Shown here piece by piece: positions 51,227 through 59,772 of a stretch of 64,000 nucleotides of DNA. Position numbers and translations under genes: made by a program. Under the pieces are notes generated by a model that made no database searches, was not told where the DNA came from, and saw only the letters and a list, made by a program, of their open reading frames with translations. Position 1 is the first letter of the stretch. Each line of letters starts with the position of its first letter. Origin of the DNA: Leyella lascolaii (GTDB lineage: Bacteria > Bacteroidota > Bacteroidia > Bacteroidales > Bacteroidaceae); the NCBI RefSeq assembly GCF_900079775.1, contig NZ_LT556049.1, positions 32,468-96,467 on the forward strand, given 5' to 3'.

Positions 51227-52675
51227 ATGGAATCACTGAAAGAAAAAACGGCAAAAGGACTGTTCTGGGGAAGCATGAACAACGGCGTGCAACAGATTGT
51301 GGGCGTGGTGTTCGGCATCATCCTCGGACGGCTGCTGTCACAGTCGGACTACGGCATGATGGCAATGATAAGCGTATTCTCGCTCGTAGCCACGGCACTG
51401 CAGGACAGCGGTTTCCGCACAGCCCTCACCAATCTGCGCGACCCCAAGGACAGCGACTACAACTCGGTGTTCTGGTTCAACATAATAGTGGGCACGCTGA
51501 TGTATGCCGTGCTCTTCTTCTGCGCGCCGCTCATAGGACGCTACTACAACGCGCCCGACGTGGTGCCGCTCTGCCGCTACGCCTTCCTGAGCATCATCAT
51601 AGCGTCGCTGGGCACGGCTCAGTCGGCTTATCTCTTCAAGCGTCTGCAGGCGAAGCAGCAGGCGAAGGCGGCGATGACGGCAGTGCTGGCGTCGAGCGTC
51701 ACGGGCTCGGTGATGGCATGGCAGGGCATGGCATACTGGTCGCTGGCTACGCAGGGACTGGTGTATGTGTCGATAAACACGTTCATGCAGTGGCACTACT
51801 CGCCGTGGCGGCCGTCGCTCAGAGGCATAACGTTCGAGCCGGTGAGGCGCATGTTCCGCTTCTCTTTCAAGATTCTGGCAACCACCATCATGACCCACGT
51901 CAACAACAACGTGCTCAACATCCTGCTGGGACACTACTTCTCGCCGCGCGACACGGGCGTGTACAATCAGGCTTATCAGTGGAACACCAAGTGCTCATCG
52001 CTCGTTCAGAGCATGGTGACGCAGGTGGCGCAGCCCGTACTCGTGGGTCTCGACAACGAGAAAGGGCGTCAGATGAACGCCTTCCGCAAGATGATGCGCT
52101 TCACGGCGTTCGTCTCCTTCCCGCTCATGCTGGGCTTCGGACTGGTGGCGAGGGAGTTCATCGTGTTGGCGATAACCGAGAAGTGGCTGCCCAGCGTGTA
52201 TCTCATACAGATTCTCTGCATCAGCGGCGCGGTGGTTCCGCTGTCCACCCTGCTGTCGAACATGATAATAAGCAAGGGGCGGTCGGGCACGTTCTTCTGG
52301 TGTACGTTCTCGCTCGGCATAGCTCTCATATTGCTCATGCTGCTCATATGGCAGCTTGGCATAACGGCGATGGTGACGGGCTACGTGGCTGTCAACGTGG
52401 CGTGGCTCTTCGTGTGGCTCTTCTTCGTGCGCCGGCTCACGGGCTACGGTGTCATGATGTTCCTGCGCGACACGGTGCCCTTCGCCCTTGCGGCTGGCGG
52501 AGTGATGGCTCTGGTCTATGCTGTGACGGCTCCGATAGCCTCCCTGTGGCTGCTCCTCGCGGTGCGCATAGTGCTTGCCGTGGCGGCATACTACGCCGTG
52601 ATGCGGATTGCGAGGGTGAGGATACTGGACGAATGCACGTCGTTCGTGCTTTCAAGAATAAGGAAAAAACACTGA
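51227..52675 (+). CDS. Polysaccharide flippase (Wzx/MATE-type, oligosaccharide flippase family)
   Basis: 482 residues with about 14 TM helices. It opens ESLKEKTAKGLFWGSMNNGVQQIVGVVFGIILGRLLSQSDYGMMAMI, the usual Polysacc_synt pattern. Further YNSVFWFNIIVGTLMYAVLF and RFSFKILATTIMTHVNNNVLNILLG match the family. It flips lipid-linked oligosaccharide from the cytoplasmic to the periplasmic face of the inner membrane. It is followed 5 bases later by a GT2 gene in the same operon, so it belongs to a surface-polysaccharide locus. Confidence 0.93.
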   Translation: MESLKEKTAKGLFWGSMNNGVQQIVGVVFGIILGRLLSQSDYGMMAMISVFSLVATALQDSGFRTALTNLRDPKDSDYNSVFWFNIIVGTLMYAVLFFCAPLIGRYYNAPDVVPLCRYAFLSIIIASLGTAQSAYLFKRLQAKQQAKAAMTAVLASSVTGSVMAWQGMAYWSLATQGLVYVSINTFMQWHYSPWRPSLRGITFEPVRRMFRFSFKILATTIMTHVNNNVLNILLGHYFSPRDTGVYNQAYQWNTKCSSLVQSMVTQVAQPVLVGLDNEKGRQMNAFRKMMRFTAFVSFPLMLGFGLVAREFIVLAITEKWLPSVYLIQILCISGAVVPLSTLLSNMIISKGRSGTFFWCTFSLGIALILLMLLIWQLGITAMVTGYVAVNVAWLFVWLFFVRRLTGYGVMMFLRDTVPFALAAGGVMALVYAVTAPIASLWLLLAVRIVLAVAAYYAVMRIARVRILDECTSFVLSRIRKKH

Positions 52676-52680
52676 GCAAC

Positions 52681-53643
52681 ATGACGAAAGGAAAAACGGT
52701 GGCGGTGGTGATGTGCACCTACAACGGCGGTATGTTCCTGCGCGAACAGCTCGACTCCATACTGCGGCAGACCTACCCGATAAGCGAGATAATAGTGCAG
52801 GACGACTGTTCTACGGACGACACCATGGACATACTGCGCTCCTACGCTGCCCGCGACAGCCGCGTGAGGGTGACAAGAAATGCTGTCAACCTCGGGTTCA
52901 ACCGCAACTTCAGGAGCGCGGTGATGAAAGCCACGGCAGACTTCGTGGCTATCTCCGACCAGGACGACGTGTGGATGCCCGACAAGATAGGGCTTATGGC
53001 GGAGGCGATAGGCGACTATAACATATGCTACTCCGACCATCTGCGCGGCACGACGATGGAGACGGCGCACACGGTGAGCCCGCGCTGCTCGCTCGAGGCT
53101 CTGATGTTCGGCGGCTTCGCGGGGCATACGATGCTCCTGAGACGCGATTACGTGCAGCGTGAAGATGTGTGGATGGAGGGCATATACTACGACTGGAGTC
53201 TCGGACTGAACGCATGGTTTCACGGCGAAAAGGCGATAACGCACATCAGCAAACCGCTCAACTGGCATCGCTCACACCCACGCGAGGCGGCACTGTTGCA
53301 GAGTATGAGCGCCGGTCCCGCACCTAAGAGGCGTCCCACGTGGCAGCCATACGTCCTCGGCATAGCCCACTACCGCCGCCTGCAACGCAAACCTACGTGG
53401 CAGAGGCTCTACTCACACATAATGGTACACACGCGCCAGCCGCGCTTCAGGCTCCACCACACCATGGCGCGGCTCATGCTCAGCCGCAGTCCGCTGGCTC
53501 TGCTGCGACTCTGCGCCATATGCATGAGGCACCGTCGCGACATCTATCCCGACGCGGCTAAGGCTCGCGGAGTGATGGGAATGGTACGCGGCTTCTTCCA
53601 CCCGATGATATTCGCCTACCGCTGTTCGCTGTTCGACCTGTGA
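52681..53643 (+). CDS. Glycosyltransferase family 2 protein
   Basis: 320 residues from ATG 52681 (MTKGKTVAVVMCTYNGGMFL). GT-A fold with CTYNGGMFLREQLDSILRQT and IIVQDDCSTDDTMDILRSYA as the nucleotide-binding part, then VAISDQDDVWMPDKIGLM with the DQDD metal/sugar-donor motif. The middle has FGGFAGHTMLLRRD and YYDWSLGLNA. The C-terminal ~80 residues are basic and may touch the membrane. This type is common among rhamnosyl- and glucosyltransferases of O-antigen pathways. Starts 5 bases after the flippase stop; the upstream open frame is the flippase in another frame. Confidence 0.92.
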   Translation: MTKGKTVAVVMCTYNGGMFLREQLDSILRQTYPISEIIVQDDCSTDDTMDILRSYAARDSRVRVTRNAVNLGFNRNFRSAVMKATADFVAISDQDDVWMPDKIGLMAEAIGDYNICYSDHLRGTTMETAHTVSPRCSLEALMFGGFAGHTMLLRRDYVQREDVWMEGIYYDWSLGLNAWFHGEKAITHISKPLNWHRSHPREAALLQSMSAGPAPKRRPTWQPYVLGIAHYRRLQRKPTWQRLYSHIMVHTRQPRFRLHHTMARLMLSRSPLALLRLCAICMRHRRDIYPDAAKARGVMGMVRGFFHPMIFAYRCSLFDL

Positions 53644-53773
53644 GCCTCGGGCGATATGGCATGCCTTAAGCACCCCTCACCCTACCTCCCATCGCCTTTA
53701 CGCATAGTCAATATCGCACGCAAGAGACTATACATGCCGCGATATCACATCCCAACATCACGGCGTCAGCCCT

Positions 53774-53888
53774 GTAGAGACGCAAAATCTTGCGTCTCAC
53801 GAGCAACGGACTCAATTTCTATCAGCATATTCCCGTCAATATATATTGGGCTTACCTTCTTGTGAGACGCAAGATTTTGCGTCTCTAC
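53774..53888. repeat. 115-bp BIME-like element, copy F
   Basis: Palindromes at 53777-53798 and 53864-53885. Interior (GAGCAACGGACTCAATTTCT...) is in the orientation taken here as standard, also seen in copies G, I and J. Confidence 0.9.
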
Positions 53889-53949
53889 TTTTAGGATACG
53901 GCGATATAAGACAGAAAGTTGCATCATTTCATTACAACGGCGTCTGCCT

Positions 53950-54064
53950 GTAGAGACGCAAAATCTTGCGTCTCACGAGCAATGAACTCAATTTCTATCA
54001 GCATATTCCCGTCAACAAATATTGGGCTTACCTTCTTGTGAGACGCAAAATTTTGCGTCTCTAC
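53950..54064. repeat. 115-bp BIME-like element, copy G
   Basis: Palindromes at 53953-53974 and 54040-54061, standard interior orientation. Its left flank TTACAACGGCGTCTGCC matches that of copies B, C, I and J. Confidence 0.9.
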
Positions 54065-54155
54065 TTTCTGCAAACAGCGCGACAAAACACACATCAATAT
54101 CCTCCGCATACAGCACTTTTTCAGCCCTGCATGGTGCGGAATCGAAGTTTTTCCC

Positions 54156-54164
54156 TATATTTGC
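54156..54164 (+). promoter_or_regulatory. -7 promoter element of the first secreted paralogue
   Basis: TATATTTGC matches TAnnTTTG, 74 bases before the start at 54239; the same box and surroundings recur upstream of the second copy. Confidence 0.65.
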
Positions 54165-54238
54165 AGCATATTATCTGCACCCGTAAAAAACGCAGTACAA
54201 ACCTATATCACACATAAACTATACAAAAACAATCTGCT

Positions 54239-54940
54239 ATGATTAAGAAATTAATGCTCATCTTGCTGCTGCAAATATCCTTTGCATCATGTGTCTGCGC
54301 ACAGAAAGTAATAGACTGGAGAGCCACACGGGACAGTGTGGCAAAGCATGCCGACAAGTTCCTTGAAGTGGAAGGCGTGAAACTGAGACCGGGTATGACA
54401 ATGAAAAGAGCCTTGGAGATATTTGATGCAATCGGTTGGAAACCAGATCCGTTCTATGACGTTGAAGAAGATGACCTGCAATTGCATATTCTTTACGGAA
54501 CATCCTTGGGCATAAAGAACTGCGCAATGTTCATAGCACCGACAGATAAAGACCGGAATATCGTAGGCATAATTGGCATAACCTATATTGAAAGCAATTC
54601 TTTTAAAAAACTGAAAGAAACGTATGACAAGGTGAAGAAGTCTCTATCTGAAAAGAATTATGCGCTCTCAAGCAGGGAATATTTTAAAGACAAGGAAACG
54701 GAAAACTCCAAATCAAACAAGAAAAAGCTTCAAGCACTGGCTCAAGATGAAGCTGTTTTTGAAACGACATTTACCGCTTCCGACAATCCTGACTACAATG
54801 TACTGGGATATGCCTCACTTTTCATAGAACGTTATAAGGACAAAACCGGTTCGTTCAATTCTGTTTCCGTGATATATTCAACGTCAGACAAATTTATAGA
54901 AGAGGTGGAGGACAATCCCGAATTTATGTTTCCAAGATAA
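54239..54940 (+). CDS. Secreted protein, unknown, first of a tandem pair
   Basis: 233 residues with a signal peptide (MIKKLMLILLLQISFASCVCAQ). The mature part starts with a helix and VEGVKLRPGMTMKRALEIFDAIGWKPD, then a beta region (LQLHILYGTSLGIKNCAMFIAPT, RNIVGIIGITYIESNSFKKLKETYDKVKKSL). Later parts include QALAQDEAVFETTFTAS and a C-terminal SVSVIYSTSDKFIEEVEDN. The cup-like repeat of an N-terminal amphipathic segment resembles BamE/SmpA-like small folds (G-M-T-x-x-x-A), but I would not assign it. It is paralogous to the 55571 gene and probably acts in the periplasm. Confidence 0.8.
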   Translation: MIKKLMLILLLQISFASCVCAQKVIDWRATRDSVAKHADKFLEVEGVKLRPGMTMKRALEIFDAIGWKPDPFYDVEEDDLQLHILYGTSLGIKNCAMFIAPTDKDRNIVGIIGITYIESNSFKKLKETYDKVKKSLSEKNYALSSREYFKDKETENSKSNKKKLQALAQDEAVFETTFTASDNPDYNVLGYASLFIERYKDKTGSFNSVSVIYSTSDKFIEEVEDNPEFMFPR

Positions 54941-55117
54941 AAACGACTCATATACAAAAACACAAAACAGCGTTGACTTGCGTACCAAGAGAAAGAGACA
55001 CAAATATGACAGGACTTTTATCTGACACGCATATCGCACAAACATGCCCGGAAGACGCAACAAACACACTGACCGCCAGTATGTCTCCGTCAACGTAAAT
55101 TGTCTCACCTTAATCGG

Positions 55118-55142
55118 GAGACGCAAAATCTTGCGTCTCTAC
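55118..55142. repeat. 115-bp element, right end only
   Basis: One palindrome (55118-55139) followed by TAC and the common right flank TTTTAGGATACAGAGATATA. The left palindrome has decayed, perhaps to GGAAGACGCAAC near 55050. Confidence 0.75.
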
Positions 55143-55203
55143 TTTTAGGATACAGAGATATAAGACAGAAAGTTGCATCATTTCATTACAATGGCGACAG
55201 CCT

Positions 55204-55318
55204 GTAGAGACGCAAAATCTTGCGTCTCACGAGCAACGGACTCGATTTCTATCAGCACATTCCCGTCAACAAATATTGGGCTTACCTTCTCGTGAGACGC
55301 AAAATCTTGCGTCTCTAC
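55204..55318. repeat. 115-bp BIME-like element, copy I
   Basis: Palindromes at 55207-55228 and 55294-55315, standard interior orientation. Matches copy G including flanks, so it is the duplicated counterpart of that copy. Confidence 0.9.
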
Positions 55319-55475
55319 TTTATGCCAACAGCGCGACAAGACACCCGTCAATATCCGCCGCAAACAGCCATACCGCAACATACCATCATCCTCCCCGACA
55401 TCCGCAACTTATTTTTCTTACCTCCGCAAACAGCACTTTTTCAGTCCTGCGGAGCACGGACTCGAAGTTTTTGAG

Positions 55476-55484
55476 TATATTTGC
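55476..55484 (+). promoter_or_regulatory. -7 promoter element of the second secreted paralogue
   Basis: TATATTTGC, the duplicate of the box at 54156, 86 bases before the start at 55571. Confidence 0.6.
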
Positions 55485-55570
55485 AGTATGTTATATGCAC
55501 GCTGAAATCAAAGAGCAAACTCATGTTTCATCGGCATGTATCCCCTTTTCACCATATAATACTTACAACT

Positions 55571-56248
55571 ATGGCACAGAAAATCTTATTTACGTTATTA
55601 CTGCAATTAACCTTTGCAAATTCAGCATTTGCGCAATCAGACGAAGTGGGAGAATATCTTACACAGAACTCAAAAAGATTTCTCACCGTCAAAGGACTTG
55701 AATTAAAACCTGGACTGCTCATGGAAGACGCACTGAAAGCGTTTGAAGCCAAAGGATGGGAGCGATCCAAATACTTTGACCATTTTATAGAAAAGAACAA
55801 TACTTATGTTTTAAATGGCACATTTTACAACCGCAGAGACTGCAAGATTTTTATTGTTCCTACTTCAAACAACAAGAATATTGTCGGAATAATTGGTATC
55901 AGTCTGCCCGAACAAGATACTTTTAAAGATTTGAAAAATCAATACGACGATCTGAAAGCAGCTCTCAGCGAGAAATATCATATGGTTTCATCAACGGAAT
56001 CGTTTGATGATGAATCTATTGGAGAAGGAGCACTTGACGAGTTGAAACTTATGGCTATATCACGCGATGAAGCGAAATTCACGACTGAATTCCATTTGTC
56101 GGAAAACAAAGAAGATGATTTGTTAGGCTATATAAAATTGATTATCGGTCACATAAAGGTTAAAGATAATGATTATTTTAAAATTGTAATCCTATACTGT
56201 ACCTATGATCATATAATGGACCAAATAAATGCAAGTGACGACTTATGA
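55571..56248 (+). CDS. Secreted protein, unknown, second of a tandem pair
   Basis: 225 residues from ATG 55571, placed after the duplicated promoter; the open frame extends upstream but over the promoter region. Signal peptide MAQKILFTLLLQLTFANSAFAQ. The mature part has VKGLELKPGLLMEDALKAFEAKGWE, then DCKIFIVPTSNNKNIVGIIGISLPEQDTFKDLKNQYDDLKAAL and FKIVILYCTYDHI, aligned over its length with the 54239 product at moderate identity. Function unknown. The divergence of the proteins compared with the closely matching upstream repeats suggests different selection on the two parts. Confidence 0.8.
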   Translation: MAQKILFTLLLQLTFANSAFAQSDEVGEYLTQNSKRFLTVKGLELKPGLLMEDALKAFEAKGWERSKYFDHFIEKNNTYVLNGTFYNRRDCKIFIVPTSNNKNIVGIIGISLPEQDTFKDLKNQYDDLKAALSEKYHMVSSTESFDDESIGEGALDELKLMAISRDEAKFTTEFHLSENKEDDLLGYIKLIIGHIKVKDNDYFKIVILYCTYDHIMDQINASDDL

Positions 56249-56329
56249 TTTCCCACAAATAAAACAAACATACATCAGACTATCATACAGGATATCCAAC
56301 ATATTCATACATAAGATAAAGACATACAT

Positions 56330-57706
56330 ATGAAACAAAATATCGCCGTGATACTGGCAGGAGGGGTCGGCACGCGACTCGGAATGTCGACACCGAAACA
56401 GTTCTACAAGGTGGCGGGAAAGATGGTTGTGGAACACACCATCGACGTGTTCGAGCGCAACCCGAGGATTGACGAGATTGCAATAGTGTCGAACCCGATG
56501 CTCATTGCCGACTTCGAGAACATCGTGCTGCGCAACAAATGGCGCAAGGTGAAGAAGATACTCAAGGGCGGAAAGGAGCGTTACGACTCGAGCCTGTCGG
56601 CAATCAGGGCTTACGGACAGAGGGAGGTGAACCTCATCTTCCACGATGCGGTGCGCCCGTTGCTGAGCCAGCGCGTGCTCGACGACGTGATTGACGCGCT
56701 CGGGAAGTATGAGGCGATAGACGTGGCGGTGCCGTCGGCGGACACGATAATTGAGGTGGAGGGCGACTTCATCAGCAACATTCCCGACCGGTCGAGGCTC
56801 CGCCGAGGACAGACTCCGCAGGCTTTCGACATCAGAGTGATAAGAACAGCGTACGAACTGGCACTGAAAGACCCGGCGTTCCGCACGACGGACGACTGCG
56901 GAGTGGTGCGCCGCTACATGCCGCAGACACCGGTCTACGTGGTGAGGGGTGAGGAGAGCAACATGAAACTCACCTATAAGGAGGACACATACATGATGGA
57001 CAAGCTCTTCCAACTGAAGAACACGGAGGTGGGAACGGCAATGCCCGACGCGCGGTTCTTTGAAGGCAAGGTGGCAGTGGTGTTCGGAGGAAGCTACGGA
57101 ATAGGCTCCGACATCGTGCGGATGCTCGGCGAACGCGGCGCGAGGGTGTTCGCCTTCTCGCGCAGCATGGGCGGAGTGGACATCGGAGACAGGCAGTGTG
57201 TGGACAGCACTCTGAAGCGCGTGGCTGACGAGGCGGGCAGGATAGACTTCGTGATAAGCACCGCAGGCATACTGAACAAGGAACCGCTGGCGGCGATGGA
57301 CTACTCCGTGATAGAGTCGGCTGTGCGCACCAACTACATGGGAACGGTGAACGTGGCTGTCGGGGCGTATCCTTATCTGAGGCAGTCGGGCGGACATCTC
57401 ATCTTCTTCACGTCAAGCTCATACACCAGAGGACGCGCTTTCTACAGCATATACTCGTCAACCAAGGCTGCGATAGTGAACTTCGTGCAGGCTGTGGCAC
57501 AGGAATGGGAGGGCGACGGAATAAAGATCAACTGCATAAACCCGGAACGTACGAAGACGCCAATGCGCGTGTCGAACTTCGGAACGGAGCCCGACGACAC
57601 GCTCCTGAAGCCGGAGAAGGTTGCCGAAGCCACTCTGCGGACGCTCGCATCAGACTACACCGGACAGGTGGTGGACGTGAGACGCGCCGCGACAGACAAC
57701 AGATGA
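56330..57706 (+). CDS. Bifunctional CDP-ribitol-type enzyme: IspD/TarI cytidylyltransferase fused to SDR reductase
   Basis: 458 residues. Residues 1-~235 are an IspD/TarI-like cytidylyltransferase: VILAGGVGTRLGMSTPKQFYKVAGK (CTP loop), NLIFHDAVRPLLS, RRGQTPQAFDI and TTDDCGVVRRYMP. Residues ~245-455 are a short-chain dehydrogenase: VAVVFGGSYGIGSDIVRML (NAD(P) loop), FVISTAGILN, and the catalytic Ser/Tyr/Lys in FFTSSSYTRGRAFYSIYSSTKAAIV. The same fusion order occurs in Haemophilus Bcs1, which reduces ribulose-5-phosphate and makes CDP-ribitol. The likely product here is CDP-ribitol or a relative. It is followed 26 bases later by a LicD-family gene that would use it. Confidence 0.88.
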   Translation: MKQNIAVILAGGVGTRLGMSTPKQFYKVAGKMVVEHTIDVFERNPRIDEIAIVSNPMLIADFENIVLRNKWRKVKKILKGGKERYDSSLSAIRAYGQREVNLIFHDAVRPLLSQRVLDDVIDALGKYEAIDVAVPSADTIIEVEGDFISNIPDRSRLRRGQTPQAFDIRVIRTAYELALKDPAFRTTDDCGVVRRYMPQTPVYVVRGEESNMKLTYKEDTYMMDKLFQLKNTEVGTAMPDARFFEGKVAVVFGGSYGIGSDIVRMLGERGARVFAFSRSMGGVDIGDRQCVDSTLKRVADEAGRIDFVISTAGILNKEPLAAMDYSVIESAVRTNYMGTVNVAVGAYPYLRQSGGHLIFFTSSSYTRGRAFYSIYSSTKAAIVNFVQAVAQEWEGDGIKINCINPERTKTPMRVSNFGTEPDDTLLKPEKVAEATLRTLASDYTGQVVDVRRAATDNR

Positions 57707-57732
57707 CTTACTGAGAATATCCATACGACAGA

Positions 57733-58542
57733 ATGAAAAATACTTTTCTCGAGGAATACAAGCGCAGAACGCTGAGACAATGTCAGCTGAAACAACTCGG
57801 CATACTGGCGGAGATAGACCGCATATGCGGCAGACACGGCATACGTTACTGGCTCGACGGCGGCTCACTGCTGGGTGCCGTGCGTCACGGAGGGTTCATT
57901 CCGTGGGACGACGACATAGACATCGCAATGACTCTTGACGACCTTGAGCGGTTCAAGAAAGTGGCTCCGAAGGAGCTTCCGGCATCGCTGACGCTGCAGA
58001 CCCCGCAGAGCGAGGACACGAAAGAGCCGATAGTGAAGGTGCGCGACCTCAATTCGTTCTTCGTGGAACCGGGAGATGACTTCTCCGCAGGATATGAGAA
58101 AGGGCTCTATGTGGACATTTTTCCCTTCATAGACTATCCCGACGTGTCACGCGGATTCGCAAAACGATATGGCAGAGGAATATCAAAGTGCTACTCGATA
58201 CTGCGCCGTCCGCACCGTTACTCGCTGCGCTCGGCTGCCGAACTGCCGTGGTTTGCCGCGCAATACGCACTTTGCCGCATGGCGTGGAAGCTGGCTTTCG
58301 CATTCAGGAAGAAAGGAACTTACATGTCGAACACGCTCGTGAACAACGGCTACGGCATCATGCACCTGAAGAAAAGCATCTTCCCGCTCGGCACGATAAC
58401 ATTCGAGGGGCGCACGTTCAGCGCACCGCAAGACCCCGACGCCTACCTGCGCGACCTGTACAACGATTATATGCAGATACCGCCAAAAGAAAAACAGAAG
58501 ATCCACTCGGTCTTCATCATGCCCGAACTGATAGGACAATAA
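57733..58542 (+). CDS. LicD-family phospho-polyol/phosphocholine transferase
   Basis: 269 residues. The LicD signature is YWLDGGSLLGAVRHGGFIPW followed by DDDIDIAM (~39-66), a nucleotidyltransferase-like fold with metal-binding DDDID. LicD proteins move phosphocholine to sugars; the related human fukutin and FKRP move ribitol-5-phosphate from CDP-ribitol. Since a CDP-ribitol-making fusion lies directly upstream, a phosphoribitol transferase is more likely than a choline one; no licA/licC-like choline genes are seen here. Its 3' end overlaps the convergent fucosyltransferase-like gene by 26 bases. Confidence 0.9.
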   Translation: MKNTFLEEYKRRTLRQCQLKQLGILAEIDRICGRHGIRYWLDGGSLLGAVRHGGFIPWDDDIDIAMTLDDLERFKKVAPKELPASLTLQTPQSEDTKEPIVKVRDLNSFFVEPGDDFSAGYEKGLYVDIFPFIDYPDVSRGFAKRYGRGISKCYSILRRPHRYSLRSAAELPWFAAQYALCRMAWKLAFAFRKKGTYMSNTLVNNGYGIMHLKKSIFPLGTITFEGRTFSAPQDPDAYLRDLYNDYMQIPPKEKQKIHSVFIMPELIGQ

Positions 58543-59356
58543 GCTCGCTTCCTCCTATTGCCGACGCCATGGTGGAGAAGCTGCTGCCTGCCGAACCGTA
58601 TATGCGACGGGTGAGCGAGAGCGTCCACATGTCGGTGAGTCCGCCTCGTATGCCCTCCGTGCTTCCGCGTGCTGCCGCGTCGGAAGGTGTTATGATGCGG
58701 TCGGCAAAGACGTCGCGCATCTGCCGTTTCACCCCTTCGCTGTCGGTGGCGAGGAATATGCGCAGGTCGGGATGGGCTTCCAGCTCGCGCCTACCCGCCT
58801 CTATGAAGAGCGAGGTGGGACTCTTCTCTATCGACTCGGCGTTGTCGGTGCGGCGAATGTGCATGCCTATCGTATAGCCGGAAAAACTCTCGCGGAACGT
58901 CTCCACGCGCTCCATAACCTCGTCAACAGGACGGAATATCTTCTTGTACAGGTCATTGTCGAATGTGCCGAACTCCTGATAGCAGCTCATGTAGCACCGT
59001 CTGCCGCGCAGCCATGCCTCAAAATCGAAGTCCGTCTGCTTCAAGGGAGTGACGAACTGCTCGTATATTCGGGCGTCAAAAACAACCTTCTGAAACGCCT
59101 TGGGTATCCAGAAGTTGCGCCGACGGGGACGGTCGTTGACGAGAAAATCAAGTCCCCGAGCCTCACGAAGGTCGAAAAGAGAACTGTCTACTGGTCTGAA
59201 TATATCGCGGAACGGGGCATTCAACGCCCAGTCACGGAACCATACCACCTGCATCTTTCCCCCGACGGCATGGCACAGATTGTATGCCGACACCACGGCA
59301 CGCATCCTGTTGGCAAGTCCGCCGGCAGGTATCAACATCAAACGGGTCTTGTTCAT
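58517..59356 (-). CDS. Fucosyltransferase-like protein (alpha-1,2/1,6 FUT / GT11-like fold)
   Basis: 279 residues from ATG 59356 (MNKTRLMLIPAGGLANRMRAVVSAY). Upstream open frame is repeat DNA. Motifs: PAGGLANRMRAVVSA (the G-G-L-x-N-x-x near the start of fucosyltransferases), YTIGMHIRRTDNAESIEKSP (the conserved H-x-R-R-x-D of GDP-fucose binding) and FLATDSEGVKRQM, with a final IYGSAGSSFSTMASAIGG. It probably moves fucose or a related deoxysugar from a GDP donor to a glycan. Promoter-like TATCTTTGC (59374-59382, minus) would give a nearly leaderless message, supporting this start. Confidence 0.78.
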   Translation of the reverse strand: MNKTRLMLIPAGGLANRMRAVVSAYNLCHAVGGKMQVVWFRDWALNAPFRDIFRPVDSSLFDLREARGLDFLVNDRPRRRNFWIPKAFQKVVFDARIYEQFVTPLKQTDFDFEAWLRGRRCYMSCYQEFGTFDNDLYKKIFRPVDEVMERVETFRESFSGYTIGMHIRRTDNAESIEKSPTSLFIEAGRRELEAHPDLRIFLATDSEGVKRQMRDVFADRIITPSDAAARGSTEGIRGGLTDMWTLSLTRRIYGSAGSSFSTMASAIGGSELIVLSVRA

Positions 59357-59772
59357 AACATTATAATGTATTGGCAAAGATAACGCAAACGAGCACAATG
59401 AGAGCTTGCTCTTGCATTGTCGAGTGCAGTTTTTATGAGACAAAGATAATGCAAACGAGCGAAAAGAAAGCTTGCTTTCACTTTCCCGAGTGCAGCTTAT
59501 CTTATACAAAGATATTAAAATAACGCTCAATACGCCTCAAAAGTGCCGATTATTTCAAAACGGACAAGTATTTTAGAGCAATAATACTTATCTTTGCATA
59601 AGATATGCTGTATTCCGGAACAACAAAGCAAACTACATTTCCGGATGCAGCCACTGTCTTCCGACATTATATTACTGCACCGGTGTTGCCGGAACACACA
59701 GTCTCACGGCATGCCGCAAAGGCTTTGACACAACGGGACGGACCGGCTTCAGACTATCGTTTGACAATAAAG
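59357..59772. repeat. Divergent promoter region built from 66-bp-family repeats
   Basis: Minus-strand -7 cores (CAAAGATA on the plus strand) at 59375, 59441 and 59507 are 66 bases apart and point to the fucosyltransferase-like gene. A plus-strand TATCTTTGC at 59589-59597 points to the methyltransferase gene. Central palindromes are AGAGCTTGCTCT and AAAGCTTGCTTT. 59600-59772 holds no other recognisable feature. Confidence 0.85.

Larger units (their letters stand above)
53644..54238. other. Gene-free region with two 115-bp elements and a promoter
   Basis: After the GT2 gene come copies F (53774-53888) and G (53950-54064), 176 bases apart, then TATATTTGC at 54156-54164. The portion from about 53890 on is duplicated at 55143-55570. 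Confidence 0.75.
54941..55570. other. Gene-free region between the two secreted paralogues
   Basis: Contains a right half-element (palindrome 55118-55139), copy I (55204-55318) and a -7 box (55476-55484). From about 55143 it repeats 53890-54238, with an extra ~60-base insert near 55365-55430. Confidence 0.7.

Noticed and set aside
57733..58542. Phosphocholine decoration as the LicD role
   Set aside because: Not excluded, but no choline kinase or CTP:phosphocholine cytidylyltransferase is nearby, while a CDP-ribitol-type enzyme is directly upstream, so phosphoribitol is favoured.
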